A stretch of DNA of 64,000 nucleotides, from assembly GCF_014839805.1 (NCBI RefSeq), contig NC_051123.1:5128727-5192726 (forward strand), read 5' to 3'. The stretch comes from Manduca sexta. Its lineage: Eukaryota; Arthropoda; Insecta; Lepidoptera; Sphingidae. Both the position numbers and the translations under genes were made by a program. Below the pieces are notes generated by a model. The model did not search any database. It was not told where the DNA came from and worked only from the letters and a program-made list of their open reading frames with translations. Shown piece by piece: positions 11,751-21,161 of this stretch (position 1 is its first letter; each line of letters opens with the position of its first letter).

Positions 11751-12063
11751 GCGGCGATAGCCTAGTTGGTTGTGGAACGGACTGCCGAGATGAATGTCTG
11801 CAGGTTCAAAACCCAAGGGCACACATTTATGACTTTTCTAAAATTATGGGTGTATTTGTGAATAATTGCTTACTTTAAAGGTGAAGGAAAACATCGTGAG
11901 GAAACCTGCATAACTGAGAAATTCTTTATAGGAATTTTGAGGGTGTGTGAAGTATACCAAACCGCACTAGGCCAGCGTGGTGGAATAAGACCTAACTCCT
12001 GTCAGTAGTAAAGGAGGCCCATGCCCAGCAGTGGGATAGTATAGATTACAGGGCTGATATTAT
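11751..12063 (+). mobile_element. tRNA-derived SINE family 1, near full length
   Basis: Same layout as the copy at 602: head GCGGCGATAGCCTAGTTGG, B box GGTTCAAAACC (one change from GGTTCGAAACC), body AGGAAACCTGCATAACTGAG, and 3' block GGCCAGCGTGGTGG through GTGGGATAG. It ends at CAGGGCTGATATTAT. Confidence 0.85.
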
Positions 12064-12383
12064 AAGTTGAAAATACTTAACGGCCTATATTCTTTGATTA
12101 ATCGTCATATTGCAGGTTTCATTTATCGACTTTCATATGAATTATTACTGTTATTTTCTTCAAGAAGTACTACCAGTAACACATGAACATTAACTAAAAT
12201 GTAACTAACACAAATAGAAAATGCGTTGTTTAAAATGTTGACGAGCGCTATCTATGTGGGTCGGTCGAGAAACGAAGCAGCAGTCGACACATTGGAAGGG
12301 ACCGATGCCGTTACCCACTTACTCATTTTAATTTTATTATCTGACATCGTTTAAACTATGAAAATATTGTATTAGTTTAATAA

Positions 12384-12670
12384 ACTAGCTGTGGCCGCGG
12401 CTCCGCCCGCGTGGTAATCAGTGTATCAAAAGGATTCCCGCGTAAATCCCGACCCACGAGATTTTTACAATCACGCGACCTCTGTAACAGTAATCGTTAT
12501 ATTTCAGTCAATTTACATATAACCGTAATGTACTATTAATCTAGACCTTCCTCAAGAATTGCACTATCTGTGAGTAAAAATCATACAAAAATCCGTTTAG
12601 TAGATTTTGAGAAAATCGATCACATACAGACAGGCAGCTTTTGGGGACTTCGTTTTATAATACGTATAGA
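12384..12670 (+). repeat. interspersed repeat family F copy
   Basis: GCGGCTCCGCCCGCGTGG at the start, GATTTTGAGAAAATCGATC inside and ATACGTATAGA at the end match the copy at 4301. The interior between the two blocks differs, indicating a separate subfamily or an insertion. Confidence 0.65.
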
Positions 12671-12892
12671 CGGTGTATCAATGGTGGTTTATTCCAGAAA
12701 GTTAGTTTTTACATAGAGTTGTATTTTTACTGTACACACTGATACACATACATAATTACATACATTTTAGTTTTTTGTTACTGTAATAGAAAATCAAATA
12801 TTTTTTTGGGCGGAACGCGGTTTAACCCAGTGTAAAAAAAAATTATATTTTTCAAACCGCGTGCTGGGAAATTCAACATAAAATATTAGCTT

Positions 12893-13066
12893 TAACTTGG
12901 GGTTCTGCCCGCGTTTGAAAGTCTTTAGGGATAAATATTTTCCCGGGATATAAGCCGAGAGTAACGTAGCTTACTATAAGGGAAAAAAATCCAAAGTCGG
13001 TTTAGTAGTGCCTGAGATTAGCACGTACAAACAAATACTCATCAGCTATGTATATTAGTATAGATA
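12893..13066 (+). repeat. interspersed repeat family F copy, degraded
   Basis: Carries TCTGCCCGCG, TATTTTCCCGGGATA, TCGGTTTAGTAG and the end TATATTAGTATAGATA. Two copies of the family within 700 bp suggest a preferred insertion zone or an older nested event. Confidence 0.55.
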
Positions 13067-13104
13067 AAAGAAGTATAAATTCATAAATAAACCAAACAAA
13101 TTTG

Positions 13105-13170
13105 GTGTAAAAACCGCGATATAATCCGCAAACTAGCTTTTTTTATCAATGTCTAACATTCGCGTAAACA
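13105..13170 (+). repeat. interspersed repeat family C (AAAACCGCGAT ... CTAACATTCGCGTAAAC)
   Basis: AAAAACCGCGATATAATCCG followed by ATGTCTAACATTCGCGTAAA matches copies at 33040-33165 and 63340-63450. The last two extend upstream into CTTCGA(G/A)A-type sequence resembling a LINE 3' untranslated region. Confidence 0.6.
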
Positions 13171-16100
13171 TAAGAAAACATTATGCAAACTTTTTGCTTC
13201 CCGACTTTGATACTTAATCCTTTACGATTCATAACAAAAATCAAACAAAATTTAAAAAAAAATACGTTAAAAATATCTTTATAGTGTATCGTAATTACGT
13301 GTTCCACGGGTTCAACAGTTCCGACGGGTCGGCCAACTGGTTTGATCAACATCTTCAAATTCGCGTCATTACGGCATTCGAAACGTTATGCAATACGAGA
13401 TTTATTACCGCAAAAGACGGTTCAAATAAAATTTTTATGATTACACTAATTAAGAAGTGATCAGAAAGGATTTCGAAAGAGGTCTTGGATTCTGCTTCTA
13501 TTTCATGATTTTTAACTATACGATTGTCTATTGTTTCATGTATTTTTTAAATTTTATAATCGTATATAATTTGCTGTATGTGCATCAAAGCGTATTTCAT
13601 TCATATTTAAGTAAATAAGGAAAATATAATGGACAAATAAGAGTAGATGAGAGTAAACGATTTATGCATTTCAAAGGTTTATTAAATAAACCTATTGTAC
13701 ATTAGATCTAGCGCAGGACGTAAGAGATAACGACACAGTCCCCTTAATACTTAAAAAAGCTTGTCCGCGACATAGAATAGTTCAATAAAGGGCTCATTAT
13801 AACAATTGTTACTGGATCAAGTCACTGCATACATTTAAAGCACGTAAAGCATTTGGTCCTGCGCCTGATCTTTCTCTAGTCATGTCGGATTGCCGTCTCA
13901 CCGAACTATGAGATTGAAGAAACAGAGAGTAGTACATTTATGCATTGCGCATATAGTTGTGCACTATACTATCTCCTGCGTTCCTGGCTGATCTCAGTTT
14001 GAATTGGCCATCGAAATTCGGCTAGGAAGAAATCAATACATACGCATTGCGTGCGTAACATTAACTATTTTCATAATATCAACTTACAGGAAAACGCAAA
14101 TGTTGCGAATTTCAAAATTTCACGAAAAAAGTTCTTTAGGCATATTTAAACATCACATATGACAAAAAATCGCTATTTACTGCAACTACGAGTGGCAAAA
14201 ACGCCACGTGTCGCTCTCTTATTTTACGATCTTTTCTCCGTGTACGTAATTTGTAGCCTCTTTAGGGTTGCCACTTGACGCTGGTATTTATGTAATGATT
14301 GATTGATTTTGATTTATTTCTTTTTTACTTGATGCCACCGGCCTATGGAAGTCGTAGATGAATTCATTCGTTGCCTATTTTTATGTGGAAGGAATAGGGA
14401 TAGTATTAATAAGGGTTTGTGCTGTGAATGGATGCTTAAATGGAATGAAGATTTCTACAAGTTGAACGTGCGGCGTCTCATTGTCTTCAACTTAGCGTGA
14501 TAAACTTATCACACTAAGTCATATGGCAATATGACAAGGTATATCAAAGTTAATTTAAAAATTTGTCACAGGTCTATATTCATCACTTATGCATGGAGAC
14601 ATAATCATTGTAATCATATACACAATAAGAGTTATAAAAATAGCCAGTATCTAATTTGCAACTTTATCAAATTTATCCCAAGATAGAGTCACGTAATACA
14701 TTAACCCAGAATTAAAACAAAACTACTGTTCATTTTCATAAATATCTCGTGCAGATATCTTTCACTGGCAACCCTATTAAGCGAACGCAGATTTCGAATG
14801 TCAGCGTTGAGCAGTCATTAAGGCGGCCACCTGTGGCCTGGCAATTACCGCGCGAAACTAGGGCTGTCACGCACCGTAGCAATAAATCTACTGCTCTGAT
14901 ATCATCATTTGTAGGGGCATTTCATGTACTTTTGTATTTCTTTAATGCGCATAAGTATTAATAAGATTTGTATACTATGATCTTACGTGAATTATACGAA
15001 AAAAAATTGTTCTATTCTATTTTATAGTTTCCATCCAATGATCTTCGTAGTTTTTAAATAAAACAGTAGGATTTCTCAGTTGTTAGACCTTGCCTACTTA
15101 TGTAATAAAAAAACAAGATTTCAGTGTAATGTAGCTTCAAAGCACATTTATGTACGTAATAAGTAATGACGAAGAATCGTATGACATGACACAAAAAAGT
15201 CAGAAATTCATAAAGGTTGGACAACACTAAATTCTTGTAAATTGTCCCCGCCGACCTCAAACAGAACCTGGACAAAAGACAAAAACTGTCATCTGTTTTA
15301 GATTCAAATTTCGAACAACAGTGACTAAGTTGATGGGTTTGAAATAAAGTCAAACTTGAGTGCTTCTTACATTCTTTCGGCTGTATTGAAATGATTCGAG
15401 TTTCGAGTCGCGATCTAATTTTATAGTCTCTTTTTTGTGTCTCGCTATTATTACACGACATTGGCAAAATCACCGATAAACATTGGCAGGTATAATATAA
15501 AGAAGAAATAGTTCGAAAAATCAGAATTAAGTGTACTACAATTTGCTTACAATACCTAGACTTATTTTTATTATGGAGGACACCGTAGTGACGTAATATG
15601 ATGAAATATACGTAACTTTTTACTACAATTTTAATATTGAAAACCTACACACATTATTCTGCCAATAACGAGTACAAACAAGGAAACGGCCACACCATAG
15701 CATTCACATATACACCGTATATAAATCAAGAAGAAAGTCAGGAAGCGGAACCTGCGCGAGCGCAAAACGCGAATAACTTTCAAGATAAAAACCATAAATG
15801 CGCAACGGTTGCACAAGTCAATCATTGGCTTCATATAGGAAACGTATATCGCATATATAATAGACTTTCGCCAGTACAGAAAAAATAAAACTGAACAAAA
15901 TCACCGACTGTACAGAGCTTTAATTGTTGCGTATTGTAAACGAGACGAGCATCAATCAAATGTGAATTAGTTTGTACAGTTGCGTAAGTAATACGTACTG
16001 GTATTGTATTTTTTTCTTTCTCTTTTTGTTTTATAACGGCTGGTGTTTATATTCGAAATAAGATTCAAGGGTTCGATATTTGAAACTAAGGTCAACATTT

Positions 16101-16413
16101 TTATTATTATTATTTCTGGACATATAGTAAAGAACTCCTACATTTATGGAAGTATTGGTGTCATCAATTTACGACTTCCTTAAACAATCCAAACACCACA
16201 TGACATAACAAAACTCATAAACAGCTGACCTTTTACAGTTGAAACATTAAGGAGAAATTATATTGAGGAAATAAATCATTTAATAATTACAAGATAAACG
16301 GTTGGTAATTTGAAACTAATCGTAAACATCAAAAGGAGGTAATATATACAATATATTATATATGAAATGATATGTTACTGAAAATATGAAAACTAATTTA
16401 AATAATTAATTCA
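13171..16413. other. long non-coding stretch
   Basis: No supported gene. Open frames at 15054-15473 (minus) and 15637-15888 (plus) lack GC3 bias, splice context or family resemblance. Confidence 0.35.
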
Positions 16414-16535
16414 TCATCATCAGCCACAGGTTGTCCACTGCTGAACATGGGCCTCCTCCAAAGAGTCGATATATGGATGACTGTATAGGTTGATCAAGAA
16501 ATCTTTTAGGGAGGCCCATACTCGGGAATAAATAA
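16414..16535 (+). repeat. interspersed repeat family E (GTCCACTGCTGAACATGGGCC)
   Basis: CATCAGCCACAGGTTGTCCA, then CTGCTGAACATGGGCCTCC and AAGAGTCGATATATGGATGA. A short second fragment lies at 24700-24755. Copies of this type are common in lepidopteran DNA. Confidence 0.6.
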
Positions 16536-17015
16536 TTATCAAATAAATAAACGCCCAAGAAGAGAACACTCATTAAACAAACAACTTAGATAACAGATGA
16601 AGCAAATCGAATTGTAAAATCAATAACGATATGCAAATAAAGGACAATACGTGTTGTGTGAGAAGGTAAACATTTGTTTTAACTGTTCAATATTGTATAA
16701 GATAATACGTAACGACTTGGAGATAGGACGCAAGAAGTACAGTCACCTACAAAAATAGCTGAACAAATCCAAATTTCACATCACCTATTAAGTTTTATTG
16801 AAACATTTTTCTTATATGAAGTGTAGAAAACTTCTCCTATTAATAAAAATAAAATTGGATGGAACACAAAAGTGTAAAGCGCATTTGTACGAGCTAACTC
16901 GTAATTAGTAAGTGCATTGCGGCGTCAGCGTTTTAAGCCAATGGTTTTATTTTAACCATACGATTAGTGCGCAAAGCAGTCAGACTGTGTTAGGTCATGC
17001 GTGCTCATCTCCCAT
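16536..17015. other. non-coding stretch
   Basis: AT-rich, with no supported gene. It ends at the left target duplication of the SINE that follows. Confidence 0.3.
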
Positions 17016-17026
17016 AGTCAGTACTA

Positions 17027-17290
17027 CATACATACATACATAACATCACGCATTTTATCCCCGAAGGGGTATGCAGAGGCGCAACTAGGGCACCCACTTT
17101 TTCGCCAAGTATGTTCCGTCCCATGATATGATAGGGGGCGAGCCTATCGCCATATCGGGCACAAATTCCAGACTCCGGGCTGATACTGAGCAGAAAAACC
17201 CAAATATCACTTTGCCCGACCCGGGATTCGAACCCAGGACCTCAGAGCGCTATTGTACCGGACATGCAATACAACTACGCCACCGAGGCA
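17027..17290 (-). mobile_element. tRNA-derived SINE (family G), complete, with 11-bp target duplication
   Basis: Read on the minus strand the head starts GCCTCGGTGGCGTAGTTG (A box) and reaches GGGTTCGAATCCCGGGTCGG (B box); the body contains CCCGATATGGCGATAGGCTC and ends in a (TATG)n-like tail, seen on the plus strand as CATACATACATA. The flanking AGTCAGTACTA at 17016-17026 and 17291-17301 is a perfect 11-bp target site duplication, so both ends are intact. A sister copy is at 20263-20516 and a fragment at 54616. Confidence 0.88.
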
Positions 17291-17301
17291 GTCAGTACTA
17301 T

Positions 17302-17461
17302 ATATAATAATGTTATCAGTCCTGTATTATAAACTGTTGGGCACGGGCTTCTTCTACTATTGAGAGGGAACAGGCCTTAGTCCACCACGCTGGCCTAGTG
17401 CGGGTTGGTAGACTTTACACACCCTCGAAAATACATCTCGGCAGTCCGTTCCACAACCTAA
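17302..17461 (-). mobile_element. SINE family 1 copy with internal deletion
   Basis: In reverse orientation it starts from the 3' part (ATCAGTCCTGTATTATA, CCACCACGCTGGCCTAGTGC), then jumps from CACACCCTCGAAAATA straight to the head segment CATCTCGGCAGTCCGTTCCA, so the middle of the SINE is missing. It directly abuts the duplication of the family G SINE. Confidence 0.75.
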
Positions 17462-17831
17462 GAAATGTATTAACTTCCTCGTATCTTGGATTATAATCAT
17501 TTCTAATCAACAATATCACCCAAGGGTGTATGGGTCCCGCAGCAGTCCGTACAAAAATTTTAATTATGAATTTGTTCAGGTATTTATGTGTCTGACTGTA
17601 TCTACATTGTGTTGAAACTTTTCCATCGCTTATCACAATAGACGGCGCTAGTTACGTTTGATTAATAAGTTTTATTATTGTTAACGGTGATGTTATTGTG
17701 TTTAATATTAGCACATATGAAATATTGCTCTATTTTATGTTTGATAAAGGCTTGTAGCTTGATGCGAAATACCGTGTGTAAGTAATAATGAAGTCCTTAC
17801 TTATTGTGAGCACAGTTTTTTTTATTACTGC

Positions 17832-18110
17832 TTTGAATGAAGAGACGAGGTTGCCGTTCGCCTGATGGTAAGCGATACGATCGCCCATAAACAGTAGAAA
17901 CACTATCCAAAACCTTGAATTAAAAAGTATTGTTTGGTATTGCACTGCGCTCGCCATCCTGAGACATGAGATGTTAAGTCTTATGTTCAACAGTTACCAC
18001 TGGCTACAATGATCTTCAAACCGAAACACAACAATGACTCCATACTGCTGCTTGGCGGTAGGAATAGACATTGCGGTGGTACCCAGGAGGACTCTCACAT
18101 ATGAGAGTTC
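17832..18110 (+). repeat. interspersed repeat family B (CGCCTGATGGTAAGCGA)
   Basis: TGCCGTTCGCCTGATGGTAA, CGCTCGCCATCCTGAGACAT, ACTGCTGCTTGGCGG and GACATTGCGGTGGTACC occur in the same order in the copy at 45462-45760 and partly at 26150-26318. Probably the 3' part of a lepidopteran non-LTR element; no coding frame remains. Confidence 0.7.
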
Positions 18111-20251
18111 TACAACAGTTATTGTTTTAGAAAATTTATAAAGACTGCAGAAGACAAATATCCAATACAGTTCACCTAAAGCATGTTTATTTGCAAAAAA
18201 TATTTACAACTTTCTAAATCTGAAGTAGTTACGGAAACCGTCCAGTCTGTCGCTTCTAAAGAAACCTGCAGCGTCCAGGTGCAGCATTAGCACATCGGCA
18301 ATAACATTAACAACTCAGTTAGAATCCGTTACGTTATTTTGTTAAGGACTCTGCTTTCCCCGCGGCACGATGCCACGGCGAAAGCCAATACGTGCGTCCA
18401 TTTCCCTCAGATGGCATCCACGCAACTTGTACCTATCCAATGTCTAATTTCGAAAGCAATTTTATACGAAACACCTAATACGTGACTGAATAAATTGATA
18501 TATTGACGACACTTGTTGAATTTGAAATGCGCAGTGAAAGATTCATTACATAAAGATGAAACAGAATGGAGTATCTGTCCACATATCTCAGTTGCGATAA
18601 AAAGCAATCCATCTGTCTTCAGCTCAGTTGGGTGAGCCGAAAGCGATCATTTTCAAACTATTTACAACTTGTAATGGGTTATTAATGTATTAGATAAGAT
18701 AGTACCTTTTAACTTTAAGTACATTGATGAAATGCAAGGAGCAGTTTCACTCCATAGTATAGACAGAAACAATAATGAATCAAAAATAGGAAGCGGGTTG
18801 AAAGCTTAGCACAGGGTAAATACAAAACCAGTAATAGAAGATGTTCATGAAGCTAATTACACAAATGAGTTAATTAATATTCAAAGGCACATAGAAAACG
18901 CACACTCAACGACCGGACACAGTGAGATGGCAGTTTCTTCTATAAATTTTTCAACCTGCATCACGTAATATTTGCACACGCACTGCGAAGTGAGAAAGTC
19001 GCGACTGAAAGTGATGCCTTTTTTATTTGCAACGCGACGCGATGCGGTCGAGGTTTGCATATAAATCTTGGAAAAGTAACCGTAAACTTTACAACTGGGG
19101 GTGCGTGGAATTTAAAACTTTACGATTACTAGTGTGACGCACGATTTCGCAACCGACGTTAGAGATATGGTTTGGAAAGTGCTTAGATTTGTTTTTATTA
19201 CTGTGAATGTCTTGAACTGTGATGTATCCGTTGTTTAACTATTTAGCTAGCTAAAACTGACTACACAATTAATTGGAATCAATTTTATAAATCTATCCCT
19301 ATTTCTTACAGGCATACAAATATTCTAGTTCTGGACAAAGGCCTTCCCCAAGTTTTTACAATTAGAGAATTTTGGACCATAGAGGAGATTTCTAAGATAC
19401 TTATTAAAGCGAACGTGTAAGAATCCCGATGCAGAGAAAACACTTCTATTTTAAATTGCTAAGTACCCATAACAGTAACTCTTAGAAGGTAGCCTATCAC
19501 CAATTTAGCAGCAATTACATTTCTCTCATGGCATACGTTCATTGCCGGTTTCCCTTTTATAGAGCGTCGTATATCTGCATAGTTATGTGTAAAAAAACTC
19601 ATTTGCACAAACTGGCGCTTGCGCTGTCGCTTTCGCGAACAAGATGATTAACTTTCAACGACGCTATTAAATGCTTTGGACAGTTTAATAACTTTTTGAT
19701 TTAATTATTTTATGATCTATTTGTAATCAAATTGTCCCTGTAACAAAATCATGATAGAGATCACTCTATTCGAGATGGCGTTGGTGCTTCTGTGGTGTGA
19801 GAAATATTATTCGCTTCTGTGGTGTGAGAAATGTTATTCAAAGTGATGCCTCTCTTGGTAATCGAATTTAAAACGTCTTCATTCATAGTCCACGTAATAT
19901 GCGATTAAAGTTGCCAACCATAACTTCATAGTTTGATAGCTTCTAAATTCTCTTATACATTACCATAGTCTTAGTACTATAAAATATTCTATAAACCAAA
20001 TCACAAGGTGTGTTTATAATTGAATATCGTGTCCGAGAATATTTTGTAACATACAACTTTACTTTCCCAATTAGATGCAGACCGTAATAATAGAGTAAGA
20101 AATTAAACATAATAAAACAATAATGTCGGTGAAAGTAAAAGCGTATATAAATTATTCCGGCGCAAAATGTGACCCCGTGGCGCAGCACTTGTTAACAGAA
20201 CATCGTTTTTGTAAAGTTTCGTTCGCTTATCTTAGCATGGTCAGTTATGGG
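18111..20251. other. non-coding stretch
   Basis: No supported exon. It contains a 27-bp perfect-but-one tandem pair at 19786-19812 and 19813-19839 (unit starting GCTTCTGTGGTGTGAGAAAT) and GC-richer patches at 18220-18420 without a coding frame. Confidence 0.35.
19786..19839. repeat. 27-bp tandem duplication
   Basis: Two adjacent 27-bp units starting GCTTCTGTGGTGTGAGAAAT differ at one base (ATATT versus ATGTT), which points to a recent slip duplication. Confidence 0.8.
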
Positions 20252-20262
20252 TCTCCTTATTA

Positions 20263-20516
20263 ACACACAGATCACGCATTTATTCCCGAAGGGGTATGCC
20301 GAGGCTCAATCGGGGCACCCACTTTTCGTTAAGTATGTTCCGTCTCATGATGTGATAGGGGGTGAGTCTATCGCCATATCGGGCACAAATTTCAGACTCG
20401 GAGCTGACACTGAGCAAAAACTCCAAATATCACTTTGTCCGACCCGGGATTCAAACCCAGGACCTCAGAGCGCTGCCGTACCACGAAAGCAGTATAACTA
20501 CGCCCCACTGAGGCAG
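20263..20516 (-). mobile_element. tRNA-derived SINE family G, complete
   Basis: Same order as 17027-17290 on the minus strand, with the B box changed to GGGTTTGAATCC and the head shifted by a short insertion. Flanks TCTCCTTATTA (20252-20262) and TCTCCCTTATTA (20517-20528) form an 11-12 bp target duplication with one extra C. Confidence 0.83.
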
Positions 20517-20528
20517 TCTCCCTTATTA

Positions 20529-21161
20529 GGCACTCGATAACTCCAACTTCGATAATTGACATCGTTTTGTTACATAATGATGTTACGTTGGATTTATTCG
20601 CCATACGAAAGAATGTGGTTAACGTTGCATCATTACGCGGCTTTGCAAAAAGAATCATTTTATGCAAATCAAGCAATTAAGTAACACAAAAAGAGACGTA
20701 AAGGAAAGCTTACGCAACGAGTGACGGTTGTGACAACCGACAAAATAGTTTGACCCCGAATGTTACTTTCATTACATCGAGTATTTGAATGAGTACTAGC
20801 ATTTGTTTAACGGAAACTATGTGTATTTAACTGTTACTATATTTAATTGTTATGAGATCATTATGTTATATTGTCAATTTCTTAGCGGCTCGATAAGAGC
20901 ACGCTTTCGGTAGAACATAAGCATTTAATTTTACTACCTTATGAATAATAAACATTTCTAATCAAGGATTCATTCATTCATAAATGACACATTTGCAAAT
21001 TATTTACATAGACCGTCGGCATTTGCATTGTGCAGCACTCAAATTAATTTGAGTATATAGCACCCGTCGGAGCGGCGGCTACGTGCCCGTATTTTGTAAG
21101 CGCAGTGGCGCTGTCAACAAAATGGTAAAGAGGTCTTCGACCTGGCAACTCGTTAATATTG
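20529..21161 (-). other. region downstream of the 21-kb ORF, probable 3' flank
   Basis: On the minus strand this follows both possible stop codons of the large ORF. ATTAAA, a variant polyadenylation signal, occurs near 20929 and 20843, and AATAAA near 20592. Sequence stays GC-rich down to about 21060 and then becomes AT-rich. No further exon is supported. Confidence 0.4.

Noticed and set aside
15054..15473. 139-codon minus-strand ORF
   Set aside because: Low GC3, no recognisable motif, no splice-site support.
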